This document shows, piece after piece, positions 41,985 through 53,348 of a DNA stretch of 64,000 nucleotides. The translations under genes were made by a program, and so were the position numbers. Source of the stretch: Pipra filicauda. Taxonomy: Eukaryota > Chordata > Aves > Passeriformes > Pipridae. Each line of letters begins with the position of its first letter. The stretch's first letter is position 1. The notes beneath the pieces are model-generated. The model had not been told where the DNA came from, did not search any database, and saw only the letters and a list, made by a program, of their open reading frames with translations. The DNA lies in assembly GCF_003945595.2 (NCBI RefSeq), contig NW_024104529.1, positions 1 to 64,000 on the forward strand, given 5' to 3'.

Positions 41985-43925
41985 GGCTGGGCTTCGCGAA
42001 CGAAGATTTGGGAAGGCTCTATCCACATTTGCTACAGGCACGCTGGTGGCTTATGAGGCCAATACGTGACAGACATATCCGATTGCAAAAGGCACAGCAG
42101 AAAGACTCCTTAGATGGTGTATTCTGCTGTACACAGTTCTTTCTGCGTTGCCTTTTTTCCTCGAGGGTGATCCTGCGTGTGTTCTCAAAGGAGACAGCTG
42201 CGTTATAGATGGTGTGTCTCCAGGCCTCCCGATTGGAGGCCAGAGTAGACCAGTTATGGTGATCAATATGGCCAAGGCTGAGATGTTGTTTCAGGGAGCC
42301 CTTGTATCTTTTCTTCGGGGCTCCTCTCATGCGGCAGCCAGTGGCAAGTTCACCGTAAAGCAAGATCTTAGGGAGGCGGTGGTCCTTCATCCTGGAGACG
42401 TGCCCTGCCCATCGCAGCTGCGTTCTCAGTAACATGGCCTCAATACTTGTGACAGCTGCTTGCTCTAGAACAGATGTGTTGGTCACATAGTCTGACCAGT
42501 GGATGTTTAGGATTGTACGGAGGCAGCGTTGATGGAAGCGTTCTAAGAGACGCAGGTGGTGGCGGTAGATGACCCATGATTCGGAGCCATATAAGAGAGT
42601 CGACAACACTATGGCTTTGTAAACACTGATCTTGGTGCTTTTCTTCAAGTGTTTATTACGCCACACTCTTTTGTGGAGTTTTCCAAAAGCACTATATGCC
42701 TTTGCTAATCTGTTGTCTATCTCTCCATCGATCTTACCATCTGAGGAGATGAGGCTACCGAGGTAATTAAACTGTTGGACTGATTTGAGCTCTGATTGGC
42801 CAATGGTGATGTGGGGATGATGGGGGACTTCCTGAGGTGCAGGTTGATGGAGGACCTCTGTCTTCTTTAAGCTGACTTCCAGTCCAAAGAGCTCAGCAGC
42901 ATCTGCAAAGCAGGATGTTAAACGCTGCAGGGCTGCTTCTGTGTGGGCAACAAGGGCGGCGTCATCAGCATAAAGCAGCTCCCGGACAAGATGGTTTAAG
43001 GTCTTGGTGTGGGCCTTCAGTCGCCTTAGATTGAATAGGCTTCCATCAGTACGGTATCGAATGTAGATACCGTCCTGATCATCGAGGTCTGCCATGGCCC
43101 TTTGGAGCATCATGCTAAAGAAGATGGTGAATAGGGTAGGAGCGAGAACGCAGCCTTGTTTCACACCATTCTTAATTAAAAAGGGCTCAGAAAGTGTGTT
43201 GCCATATCTGACTTGGCCGTGCTGATCCTCATGGAGTGAGATGATCATTTTAAGGAACTTGGGGGGACAGCCTAAACGTTCCAAAATCTGCCACAGACCT
43301 TTTCTGCTCACAGTGTCAAAAGCCTTGGTGAGGTCGACAAAGGTTACATAGAGACCTTTGTTCTGTTCCCTACACTTCTCTTGCAGTTGTCTGAGGACAA
43401 AAACCATGTCTGTGATGCTCCTGTTGGCTCTGAAGCCACACTGACTTTCAGGAAGGATACCTTCAGCTATAGTGGGTATTAGTCTGTTCAAGAGTATTCT
43501 TGCCAGGATTTTGCCAGCAATGGAGAGCAGAGTAATACCACGATAGTTTAAGCAATCTGATTTAATACCTTTCTTCTTATACAAAGTGATGATGACTGCA
43601 TCACGAAGGTCTGATGGTAGTTCACCGAGCTCCCAACAGCGCACCAAAAACTCGTGGAATTTGGTGTGGAGTGCAAGGCCCCCATGTTTCCAGACTTCAG
43701 GTGGGATTCCATCAACACCAGCTGCCTTGCCGATTTTCACCTGCTGTATGGCCTTGAGGGTTTCTCCTAAAGTGGGGACGGTATCCAATTCATACTTTAC
43801 TGGTTGTTGTGTGATGGACTGAATTGCTGAGTCTTGGAGGGGTGTACACAGAACTACTGATTCCACTGCCCAGGGTTGGGCACTTTGCTTCTGGTTCCTG
43901 CAACATGGCCAATTCTGAGATGCAT
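41985..43925 (-). mobile_element. 5'-truncated non-LTR retrotransposon, RTE-like (AviRTE candidate)
   Basis: A LINE fragment in reverse orientation. It has a long open RT frame, lacks the N-terminal endonuclease, and its short 3' UTR ends with an ATGATGATG-type microsatellite tail at about 41,985. The 5' break at about 43,905-43,925 fits ordinary 5' truncation during insertion. The open frame indicates recent activity. It is unlike CR1, the dominant bird LINE, which ends in ATTCTATG repeats. Confidence 0.8.
42019..43908 (-). CDS. Non-LTR retrotransposon reverse transcriptase, partial but uninterrupted frame
   Basis: Replicates LINE RNA by target-primed reverse transcription. The frame can be read from about 43,950, but element-derived sequence starts near 43,905. 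In track numbering from 43,950 the visible motifs are: G-K-A-A-G-V-D-G-I-P at about 74-83; N-Y-R-G-I-T-L-L-S (135-143); F-V-D-L-T-K-A-F-D-T with the first catalytic Asp (204-213); N-G-V-K-Q-G-C; catalytic Y-A-D-D (327-330); a K-K-T-E-V motif; Y-L-G-S; and a C-terminal Cys/His zinc-finger-like end (C-x2-C ... H-x4-C). Endonuclease is missing. The RTE-like placement rests on the zinc-finger end and the motif wording and needs a tree. Confidence 0.85.
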   Translation of the reverse strand, partial: PCCRNQKQSAQPWAVESVVLCTPLQDSAIQSITQQPVKYELDTVPTLGETLKAIQQVKIGKAAGVDGIPPEVWKHGGLALHTKFHEFLVRCWELGELPSDLRDAVIITLYKKKGIKSDCLNYRGITLLSIAGKILARILLNRLIPTIAEGILPESQCGFRANRSITDMVFVLRQLQEKCREQNKGLYVTFVDLTKAFDTVSRKGLWQILERLGCPPKFLKMIISLHEDQHGQVRYGNTLSEPFLIKNGVKQGCVLAPTLFTIFFSMMLQRAMADLDDQDGIYIRYRTDGSLFNLRRLKAHTKTLNHLVRELLYADDAALVAHTEAALQRLTSCFADAAELFGLEVSLKKTEVLHQPAPQEVPHHPHITIGQSELKSVQQFNYLGSLISSDGKIDGEIDNRLAKAYSAFGKLHKRVWRNKHLKKSTKISVYKAIVLSTLLYGSESWVIYRHHLRLLERFHQRCLRTILNIHWSDYVTNTSVLEQAAVTSIEAMLLRTQLRWAGHVSRMKDHRLPKILLYGELATGCRMRGAPKKRYKGSLKQHLSLGHIDHHNWSTLASNREAWRHTIYNAAVSFENTRRITLEEKRQRRKNCVQQNTPSKESFCCAFCNRICLSRIGLISHQRACSKCG

Positions 43926-44582
43926 TGAAGTTCCTGGCTGTAGGAACCAAAATGAACTTGAAATTTTACTTAAGAAAATTAAGTGAAATATTTTTAAGTC
44001 ATATTAGTATGGATAACCACACAGGAAATATAATGGTATTTTCTTCATGATTTAAAAATTCTTATCTGAATGCAGAAAATACCTAAAGGACATTTGAAAT
44101 AGAATTGAAATCTGAATCAAAATTGAATTTGAATTGAAAGGACCATAAATACTTCCGAGGCTCTGTCTTTCCAGTGCTTCATTCCAGCCAGTACCTGTCA
44201 ATTGTTCTGCTAATTGAAACTCCGGAGGACACATGATTGTGCAAAACTCTATCATCATTCATATTGATATTTTAATTTCTAGAAAGAGCAAAGACAGAAG
44301 AACTGTGAGCTTTGTACATTTGAATTGATAGGTTTGTATGGCCAGATGTTGTGTGGAAACTTGCTTGCTCATGCTGTCATTTCCTGTTAATCCTATACCC
44401 ATTTCAGACTATGTGACAGCACTAGTTGGCCTGAGTATAGGAACAAGCAGCATTTTCAAAGAAACTAAAACTGAAGTGGGATGAGCTGTGGATTCTTCTC
44501 TCCATTACTGAGGCTTTAATATCAGCCATATCAGAAAGTGCATCCCCCCCCAAAGTGATCTCTGGACCACATTTACCTTTTG
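43926..44582. other. Intergenic sequence, nothing recognised
   Basis: AT-rich; no feature supported. Confidence 0.5.
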
Positions 44583-44671
44583 TGACCTTCGACCTTTAGA
44601 TGACCTTTGATTTTTTTTTTGTGTCATTTGACCTCTTTGTGACCTTTTGGCCTCTCGGTGACCTTTGAACT
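44583..44671. promoter_or_regulatory. Cluster of nuclear-receptor half-sites (two DR1-like, one DR5)
   Basis: TGACCT half-sites are arranged as a DR1-like pair (TGACCT-T-CGACCT, 44,583-44,595), a single site with TTTGA (44,601-44,610), a perfect DR5 (TGACCT-ctttg-TGACCT, 44,629-44,645) and a DR1 (TGACCT-T-TGAACT, 44,659-44,671). DR1 is the classical HNF4/PPAR-RXR spacing and DR5 a retinoic-acid-receptor spacing. It could equally be a decayed short tandem repeat of a tgaccttt unit. Binding is not shown. Confidence 0.45.
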
Positions 44672-47600
44672 CTTGGAGTCCTGGCACAGATGTCAAGGAT
44701 GTGGCAGAACAGGGGCAGGGGAAGCCCAGCCCCACTGCTTCCCACAAGGCTGGAACTACTCTCCCACAGACTGGAATATGGCAGAGGACTGAATTTGCCA
44801 CCACAACTTAACACTGTTCTTTTTATGTCTCTGCTTATGTAAATTAAAAACTTTTCAAACCCCAGTGCATAGGATTAGACACCGAATCAGCTAATTAGAT
44901 ATAGATGGCAATTCTCAGGCTTTTTATGGCCTTGTGGGCACTTTTTTCAGTTGGGAAATCTGCGTGATTTATTTCACACACAGCTCCTCAAACATGGAAG
45001 GCATGTGGTACGAACTTTTAAACATGGTGTTCCTTACCATCCAGTGCCCATTGCAGAAAGAATGCTCTCCAAATTAAATTGCTTGAAATTCTGCTTTGAT
45101 GGGAGGCTTTGTGCTTTTCTTTTCTTTGGAGAAAATGTCTGTATTTTAACAAGTCCCAGTGAGAGAAAGGCTTTGCTTTTGGAGAGATCCAAATGGAGGA
45201 ATCTTTCTTTAAAGACATCTTGACTTTTTTTTTTTTCCACCTTTCAGTATCTTTTTTGGAGTGGGGCAGCTTCTTTCAAAAACAAATTTCCCCCTTTTTG
45301 CTGCAGATTCTGTCTTGTTTCAGAAGAGCTCTGGGAACAGCAACCTGGTAGCTAATCCCACAAGGAGTACCTGGGCAGGAACTCATCAGCTGCACAGAGC
45401 TGCCTTACACCAGGCCAGTTTGTTCCAACAACATATGACATTCTTTTTGGAGAGCCATGCTAGGTTTGTCCCTTGCTGCCACCAGGGATGTCCTGACCTT
45501 CCTCAGCTGCTGCCCCTTGTCCCAGAGTACCAGAACTCAAGGTCCCATTGCTGTTGCCAGAGCTGCTGCTACACTGTGGCCAATAGTGTGGGGAGCAGCA
45601 GCAAGACAGCTTCGTTAAAAGGCTCCAGTTTATTCTTGTGCATATTACAACTTAGAGCCTAGACTTTCATTCTCAGAAGTAGAGGCACTGGAAACCTGAT
45701 ATGTTCTTCTTCCCTTACAAAATAAGCCCAGTAAAGAGTAACTCGGTGGAAGACAAGTTTCCCCCAACTTTTCTTCTCAAGAGGCATTAGTTTTGTTTTG
45801 TTTATTCTTCTAACTAAGTGGAGTAACTTTTTTTGAAGAAAAATCAAGATGGCTGAAGTTTAGGCCATATCTATTGCTGACACTCCTTTCCACCTCCTCC
45901 TGTCTTTTGGAAAATATGCCCACAGCTATCTCACACCTGACAACTCTCACCAGGTATGGCCTAAACGGTGCAAATTAAAGCAGAAGAGATTAATTAACTA
46001 GAAATCAACTAAGCAGCACCCAACGGTCACATAAACTCAATACATACATTCACATTCTCCTCCTTCCCCTTCACTCTCTCTGCCAGCAGAATGCTACTCA
46101 ATCAGTGTGCTAAAATGCACCACCAAAAGTCTCCTTCCTGCTTGGTGGGTATGAGTGCCTGTGGCAGCAAAATAAACATTGTTGTATGTTTGATAATTCC
46201 TGAATATATCTGCATGCAAAGTTAACATGAGTCCCAGTCTAAGGCACCACTACCATAAAAGTCACTAAAACACTTTTTACAAGTTTCTAAGGTCATTCCT
46301 TAGATTTCACTACTCACTTGTTACTTCCTCCCAGTAAATCGAGAGATGGTAAATATTAAATGCAGGTAGGTTTCAGCTGTTGAAGTCGTCATGTGCATTT
46401 GTGGTTCATGCTCAAACACCAGGAAAAACACGGAACTTCCCAGCATACAAATAAGCTTGAGCTGAACAGACACACCTATTTCAGGCCCAGCTTTTACAGA
46501 ATGGGGAGACTGTGCTACTTGCCAGAGCCAAACTCCCAACCCCCTCTGCATGCGCTGGTAAGGGATGTGCAGCTGTGTGTCTTTATATGCCCATATATAG
46601 TTTAGTAAAACTTCCCCAACAGTAACTCCCTACATCTCCTAAAAACCAGCTCCCTGGGTGGGGAGCGTGGGCATGAAGGGGAGAGACAAAAATTTCTGAC
46701 ACCCCTTTTTCAAAAGCAAACCACTACACAAACAAGGAAGTCAGAGGCTGCTGGATGCAGCCAAAGTGATCATAGTGAATCCAGTTCTACACCACATAAA
46801 AATGGCCCCCTCGAACACGTCAGCATTGCAAGCCTGAAGGGGAAAGTGGCTGCAAGTGAAAAAAAACTGACTCACCTATTTTCTTTGTTTAGCATGAGAA
46901 AAAAAAATCAGAAGATAAACAACTACAGTAACTCTTGAAATGCAAACTGGTTTTAAAACAGTCCCTTTTCTATCCACCTTCAGTAAAGTGAATTATCAGC
47001 CAAACAAAATTTACTTCACTTTTGAAGTGGGATTTTTAAGCTTGTAGGAACCCTCAAAATAGGAAGAGGTCAGATGGGACCTGTACAACAGATACAGATC
47101 ACTACCTGAAAAAAGGCTGAATATTATGAATATTCCACCTTCCTTACAGCACCAGCAGGTTGGTACATGCTGGTTTTATTTAAGTAACTTTTATCCTTCT
47201 GGAAATCATACTGCAAAGTGTTTAAAGAGATCTTGAAAGAGAGAGATGCATACAAATAAGCTGGATAATGCCTCCCCAGCACTTGGCAAACTTTCACAAA
47301 TGAGTCATGCATTATGGCTGTGTCAATCCAGGCTTTGTGTTAGTGATGGTGTTAGATTCTACCCACTCCAGATTCCAATCACAGGGGATGAAGCTCAGAC
47401 ATATAATGGTTGATGTACATCCTCCACTGTACAATGCACACTTACTGGTATATAAAAGGAGGGCTGTTCCTATCCAAATGCTGAGAGAATAGCTGAACTG
47501 GGCATCCAAATGGGAGCATCAGGAGTAGGTAACTGAAGAGATGAGGAGCCGGGTCCCAATCCAGCAAAACAAATATTTAGAGTGCAGTAAACTCTGAGAA

Positions 47601-48689
47601 ACCTTGAAAGAAGAATTGCTGGGACTAAATGGTTGATGGATTTCAGACCTAACCGTCCAAACCCATGTAGCTGAGGCTGCAGATCAATGGGCTCCTTCAA
47701 AGTCATCAACATTTTCTGTTCCTAAGACCATGAGGTCTCTTGTTACCATTGGCTGGAGAGGGTAGGAGGGTGTCAGCTCTTCTAAATGTGGATGGAGCCT
47801 CAGGCAAATCCCACCATACTAAGTTCACCTCACTTGTACAGCATCCATCTGCACCTTGGAGCCTCAGCCCCAAACACCTTCCCCTGATGTGGGGAGAAGG
47901 TAGGAAGGCTATGGGCACAACAGAGAAAGATAATGGACAATAGAGGACAACAACCAAGAAAACGGGAATCAGAGCAGGGTCACATCCTGCCAGCGTTGGC
48001 CTCCTACAAAGAAATAGTCAGAAGCCCTGAATCTGGAAACAAACAATTTAAAAGTATTCCCTCATGATCTCCCTTCTGGTTTTTGGTACTGCTTGAGGAC
48101 AAAAGAAGGGAAAATCACCACATTTAGACAAGGTGATGCAGGACAACTAACTCATGCAAAATGTTGCAGCCTGGATGGTAGCCCACACACTTTAGAGATT
48201 AGCTGAAGCTCTGAAATGCAATTTGAGTAACTTCCTTTGATGTGCCATCTGGTGAATAATTTACTGGGAATGTCTTAATTACATCAAAGGCATCTATCAA
48301 TGTTCTCAGATTTTCTCAGTGTTTAGGACTCTGCCTGTATATTGCACTCAAGGAACAGAAATATTAGTACAGAATTAAACTTTACTGCAGTGCTTTCTCC
48401 CACAGTAATAAAAAGAATCTGCAGCATATTACCACTATGGCCTCAAACACTAGATTTTGGAAGTGCAATATTTCACTATTACCTCAAAAAGGCTGCTACT
48501 CTACAACCAGCCTTGCCCATGTTTCCAAAAATTTATAAAAATAGAAACACATCTGTGGCATAAAAAAAATTTAGAAGCATATTTCCCTATTGAGAGAACA
48601 TATTGGCTGTGTACTCTAACATCAGTCACATGGATTTAGACATAGAGAAGACTTAGACTTTAGATTTAGTAGATAATGAAGAAATTTTG
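44672..48689. other. Intergenic sequence, nothing recognised
   Basis: No repeats of known family and no splice-supported exon were recognised. Confidence 0.5.
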
Positions 48690-48884
48690 TACAGTGAGGG
48701 TGGTGAGACACTGGTCTAGGTTCCCAGAGAGGTGCAGGATGCCCCATCCCTGGAAACATTCAAGGTCAGGTTGGACAGGACTCTGAGCAACCTGATCTAG
48801 TTGAAGATGTCCCTGCTCACTGCAGGGAAGCTGGACTAGATGGCATTTAAGTGTCAAACCAAACTATTCTGTAAGTCTATGACA
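48690..48884 (+). mobile_element. CR1 LINE 3' fragment
   Basis: A classic chicken-repeat-1 tail: the ggatgccccatccctggaaac phrase, then the aggttggacaggactctgagcaac phrase, the gtccctgctcactgcaggg phrase and the ggactagatg phrase, ending attctgtaagtctatga, a decayed form of the ATTCTATG terminal octamers. 5'-truncated and old. Confidence 0.93.
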
Positions 48885-51122
48885 TCCATTCCTCATACTC
48901 CAAATGGAAATTCCATTATTACTGCTCCCCCTCCCTAAATACTGAGACTAAATTAGGGTCATATTTAAAAGAAATAATAATAAAAAACCAAACCAAGCAA
49001 AGAAACAAACAAACAAAAAATCCACAAAGCTTTCTGGGTTCTAAATATATATTTATATAAACCCAGCACAGCTAAATGCATGAAACTGATACAGTAACAT
49101 GGCTGCTTCACACCAATCTGAGGTGGACACCAGTGTCCACTATACTGCATTTACTCCTTGTATGCTTGGATAGTTACAAGGGTTATTAAGACGGTTTGAA
49201 TAATTGCATGATCCAGTGTGAGGGTCCAAAACTGAATGCTTTATTTGACAAGCTTATCAAGGTAACTAAACATGCTTATCAATGCTTTGATGTATTGCCT
49301 TAGAATGAGCTAAGAACAAAATTCTACAGCCTTACTTTTAACACCACAAGTGAGAATTCATTTTAGCAAGAAGACTCTTTTTTCAAGGCAATGTGTAGCT
49401 TTTTCTATACCTGAAATGGAAAGTATGATTATACATGTCAAAATAATTTGAGCCACAAAGCTTGGCATTATAAAGGCATATGAAGGAGTCATAGCTGTTT
49501 AAAGGTGCCTGCATATCTTTATAGTCAGTTTTAAGAATCATATGAAAGTCTTGCTATTCACTTCAACCTGTAAAAACTTTGCTTTGTTGGACCTGTTTTT
49601 ATTGCATAAACCTAGAAAACTCTTTAAATCCAATCTGTATGTAAACCCAGTGCCTTTTATAGCTGTCACAGTGATGTGGTCTTGTTTGCAACTTTCTAGT
49701 CCTTTTGTATCTCTGCAGTTTGTCAGTGATGTATGGTGTGTGTTAGGGTAAAAGCAATGAGGCAAATATGTGTTTAAAGTGGCAACTCATTAAAAGCAGA
49801 TGCTGTGAGCTTTTTTGGTATAACCTGATTCGATTATTCGCATGAAATCCTGCATGAACCTTAATATGAATTATTAGGGAATCTTTTCTTTTGCTGAAAC
49901 AATTAGGAAACACAGGCAAACATTATCTTAACAACAAAACAAAACTTAATATTATGTGTTACACTAAGAGGTTCTGCTGCAAACACAAAAGGCAAGGTAT
50001 TTGGTGATTTTTACTTCACAGTTTCCGGTCTGTTGCTGCTTGTCCGAGTTCACGTTCCGTGTGGTTTTTGAAGTCGATTTCATTTCTCATTTGCAGATAT
50101 CGCAGGAATCTGGTAACAGTTCCTTTCCTTTTTGCTGAAAGCAGCTTGCCTGTTCAAGCACACATTCAGGGTTCTGGTTTGTGAGACAAACTTAGACTTT
50201 TACGGTTAATAACTTTATAAATTTACAATTTCATCCTTGACTTTTGTTCGTAGGAGTATCTTAGAGGGTGACAGTATAAAGGCAGCTTGTAGGAGCTTTA
50301 CTTGGTTTCTAAACTTTCTTTGAAGAAGGTAGCCTTTTTTTTCTCTTTCCCCAGAGGTTTTGGGTTTGCCCTCCCCCCCCCCCAAAGGCCTTGTTAGAAG
50401 CTAGCTACCGATAAGGAAACTGAGTGATATAAGGGCTTTCCGGTTGCAGTGCCTTTCTTCCCCCATCCTACACGGCAGGGAAACTGAAAGCCAGAGAGGA
50501 GAGGTTTTAGGATTTCTGTCCTCTCCCCCCCCCCCCACCCCGGGCTGCAAGGCGAGATAATTTCTTTCCCCAACCAGAAGGTTGCAAAGTTGCAGTTTTT
50601 GTGTTTCCTTTCCCCAGAACAGGGGCAGAAAACGAGAGAATCTACTTCTCCCGAGAAATTGGCAGTTCAAATTTTTCTGGGTATGTAGTTTTCTCTGGCC
50701 GGAGAGATCCAAATCTCTCACCTGGTTACTAGGCAACAAGTTAGTCTTATTGTGTGACTACTAACAGCGTATCTCTTCCTCTGCTAAGGCTGTCTGTAGC
50801 AGAAGGGTTACCTTTTTTTTTTTTTTTCTTTTTTCTCCTAACAGAAACTGTTTCTGTAGGGGCTTGTTTTCCTTTTCCCAAAACTCTGGGTTTTTTTTGT
50901 TTAATACGATATTTTGGCAGAAGGTTTTCACAGGGGCAAATTACAACCAAGACCGATGCATTTCACTACAACTTTTAGCACAAAGACCCATTCCCCAGGA
51001 GAACCCCCTAAAGCTTTTTGCATACCCGTTTTTTAGTAAAATGAAATTCTTTGGTTTTAAGTTACCCACAAGTGATTAAAAGGACTGAAGAGTGAGAGAT
51101 TTTGCTTTTCTTTCCTGATCAC
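48885..51122. other. Intergenic sequence, nothing recognised; C-run patches
   Basis: Contains pure C runs near 50,371-50,383 and 50,525-50,539 and T runs near 50,813-50,830. No gene is supported. Confidence 0.45.
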
Positions 51123-51350
51123 TTACGTACGGCCCCCCCCGAGCTGGTCCTCCTTGCCGCCCTCACCCTCGGAGATGGAAAGGCAGGTCCGAGGCCGTGT
51201 TGGGTGGCTCGGAGTTGCTGAGGGAGCCGGTCTCGTAGTTCTCCTGGTCTGCAAACGAGTTCGCGGGCTGGGCGGCGTGTCGGAGGCGGCCTCATGTTGT
51301 TTAAAGAGGCGTTTTATCGCTTCGTTAACTCTCTTTTGCTCTGAGGACAT
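51123..51350 (-). CDS. Possible first coding exon of an unidentified transcript
   Basis: A minus-strand ATG at 51,350 opens about 75 codons (M-S-S-E-Q-K-R-V-N-E-A-I, then a Thr/Pro/Arg-rich stretch and an acidic end). It runs into a strong donor-like TAC|GTAAGTGA at about 51,126-51,118. Another donor-like AG|GTAAGTGC lies upstream near 51,494. The region is locally CpG-rich. No partner exon is recognised, so it could be a retroviral leader/gag start or chance. It lies divergent to ZNF365, about 1.3 kb from its start codon. Confidence 0.25.
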   Translation of the reverse strand: MSSEQKRVNEAIKRLFKQHEAASDTPPSPRTRLQTRRTTRPAPSATPSHPTRPRTCLSISEGEGGKEDQLGGGRT

Positions 51351-51658
51351 ATTTAGACCCCATTCCCTGAGCAGTTTTTGTTCCGGGCAGGTATTCCTCC
51401 CGTCTTTTTTGTTTCGGCGCTATTTGCTTCCCCTGGTTGCTTAAAGCAGCCTTGTTTCGATCTGGAGGCTCTCTTACCTCCGGGCACTTACCTAGCCCTG
51501 TTCCTGCAACCGCGCACCTCCTGTCCAGCAGAGAGGACCTGTAGCGCTTTTCTTTCCGTTCGGTTGTGAACAGTCCTGGAGCAGGACCTCCTTTCCATCC
51601 TTGCCTCTATTCCCGTTCAGGCCCCATTTAAGACGGTTTGAAGAATTTCTCGGCGGTG

Positions 51659-51860
51659 GGGGAAAACCCGGACTGGAATTTGTCTGGAGCACGGAAAGAG
51701 GAAAAACCCGGACTGGATTTTTCCGGACTACGGAATGGGGAAAACCAGGACTGGATTTTTCCGGAGTACAGAATGGGGAGAAAACCCAGACTGGATTTTG
51801 GCCGGAGTACGGAATGGGGGGAAACCCGGACTGGATTTAAAAAAAAAAAAAAAAAAAAAA
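51659..51860 (+). repeat. ~40-bp minisatellite (5 copies) ending in an A-run
   Basis: The unit cgga-tggggaaaacccggactggattt recurs at a spacing of 38-40 bp (acccgg-type box near 51,666, 51,706, 51,744, 51,784 and 51,824). It is followed by 22 or so A residues (51,839-51,860) that abut the CR1 tail. Confidence 0.9.
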
Positions 51861-51933
51861 GAAGGGTTGGACTTGATCTCAGAGGTCCTTTCCAACCCAG
51901 CTGATTCTATGATTCTATGATTCTATGATTTAA
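51861..51933 (+). mobile_element. CR1 LINE 3' tail
   Basis: The gggttggacttgatctcagagg and tcctttccaaccc phrases, followed by three ATTCTATG octamers, as in recent bird CR1 copies. Only the last ~70 bp are present, and the 5' side is the A-run of the minisatellite. Confidence 0.95.
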
Positions 51934-52029
51934 AATCACACAAACAATTATACTCCCCCAAAGCCAAGGCCAGGTTATACCTATTTGCACGTGCCAGTCG
52001 TAGTCGTATCTTGCCGTTTAAGTGCTTTT

Positions 52030-52632
52030 AACTGCGTTATCCTTCAGCATCTCCCCGACACACCCCGCGCAGCTCACTCATTGCTTTGCTGTGACCGCTA
52101 CTAGCGCCCTGCAAACACCCCCCCCGCGGACCCCCCGGCCCGGCGCCCACGGCAGGCGGGGGCAGGAGGAGGGGAGCGACCCCGGCCCCGAGGCCTCGGC
52201 CGGGTGCTGCCACCCGCAGCATCCCCCGCCGGGCATCCCCGCTCCGCATCCCCATCCCCGCCGGTCCCCTCTGCCCATCCCCGCCCCGCCCGCCCCGCCC
52301 CGCGGCGGCGGCGCCGCGCCCGGGCTGATTTACGGCTCTGCTGAAAACGCCGCCGCCGCCAGCAACAAGTCGGGTGAGTGCGGCGACCTTGCGGGCGCCG
52401 AGGCCCGCGCCGCGCCGAGCTCCGGCGAGGCCCGTGCGGCGGCGGCGGCAGAGGCGAGCGGAGCCGCTCCGAGCAGAGCCGGGCGGAGCGGCCGGGGCCA
52501 GGCGGCTGGAGCGCCGCGCCGCGCGGGCGCGTCCCCGGGCGGAGATGGCGCGGCACCCCTGAGGAATCGCCGGGAAAGTTTCCCAAGTTTCCCCGTCGGG
52601 CGCGGACCTGGGCTGTTCCCTCCTGGCGAGGA
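52030..52632 (+). promoter_or_regulatory. CpG island, promoter and 5' UTR region of ZNF365
   Basis: GC- and CpG-dense DNA with GGCGG and CCGCCCC boxes, rising from about 52,090 and continuing into the coding exon. A donor-like cgg|GTGAGTG at about 52,373-52,380 may end an untranslated first exon; no clear acceptor follows before the ATG, so an unspliced 5' UTR is also possible. The open frame through this region is due to base composition. Confidence 0.6.
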
Positions 52633-53348
52633 ATGCAACAGACGCCCCGGGATGAAGGCGGGCACCCCTGGCCGGAGCCGCTCGGCAGCGTCAGCCTCCC
52701 CTTCCGCTGCCCGCGATGCGGTGACCACACCAGGTTCCGGAGCCTCTCCTCCCTGCGGGTGCACCTGGAGTACAGCCACAGCTTCCAGGAGAGCAGCCTG
52801 CTGGCCAGGAGCAGCCTGTTCTCGCCGCTGAAGGATGCGGAGCTGGTGTCCCCGCCGGAGCCCGCGCCCCAGGGCAGCCCGGGGAGCCCCGGCGGCTCCG
52901 CGGGGCCCTTCCTGAACTTGGGCGGCGCGTCCTGCGGGAGCGGGAAGGGCGGGCAGCCGCGGGAGCTGCCCGCGGAGCGCCCCGGCTCCTATCTGGCCAA
53001 CTATGTGTCAGCTGAGTCTCCCAGCGAGCAGGTATCCAAACCCGGGCTCCCAGCCACTGACTCCAAAGCCGCCTTCGAGGCACATGTCCGGGAAAAGTTT
53101 AACAGGATGGTGGAGGCCGTGGACAAAACGATCGAGAAGCGGATCGACAAGCTTACCAAAGAGCTGTCCCAGAAGACGGCGGAGCTGCTGGAGGTGCGGG
53201 CGGCGTTCGTGCAGCTGTCCCAGAAGAAGCAGGAGGTGCAGCGGCGGGAGCGAGCCCTGAGCAGGCAGGTGGACGTGGCGGTGGAGATGATCGCAGCCCT
53301 GAAGCAGCGGCTTAGCGAGTCCGAGGAGGAGCTTCACCGCAAAGAGGA
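52633..53348 (+). CDS. ZNF365: ZNF365, first coding exon (zinc finger and coiled coil)
   Basis: Encodes the N-terminal ~238 residues of ZNF365 (talanin), a zinc-finger/coiled-coil protein linked in mammals to centrosome integrity and genome stability. The ATG at 52,633 (M-Q-Q) matches the known vertebrate start. A C2H2-type finger uses C26, C29, H44 and H49 within R-C-P-R-C-G-D-H-T-R-F. A Pro/Ser/Gly-rich, poorly conserved linker (about 60-145) follows, then a highly conserved helical region from about 165 (F-E-A-H-V-R-E-K-F-N-R-M-V-E-A-V-D) running into heptad-rich coiled coil to the end. The exon ends at 53,348 before GTAAGT, phase 2. The frame upstream of the ATG is not counted because vertebrate orthologues start at M-Q-Q. 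Confidence 0.95.

Noticed and set aside
52022..52831. 269-codon frame overlapping the ZNF365 start
   Set aside because: A different frame from the conserved ZNF365 peptide, open because of CpG-island composition.
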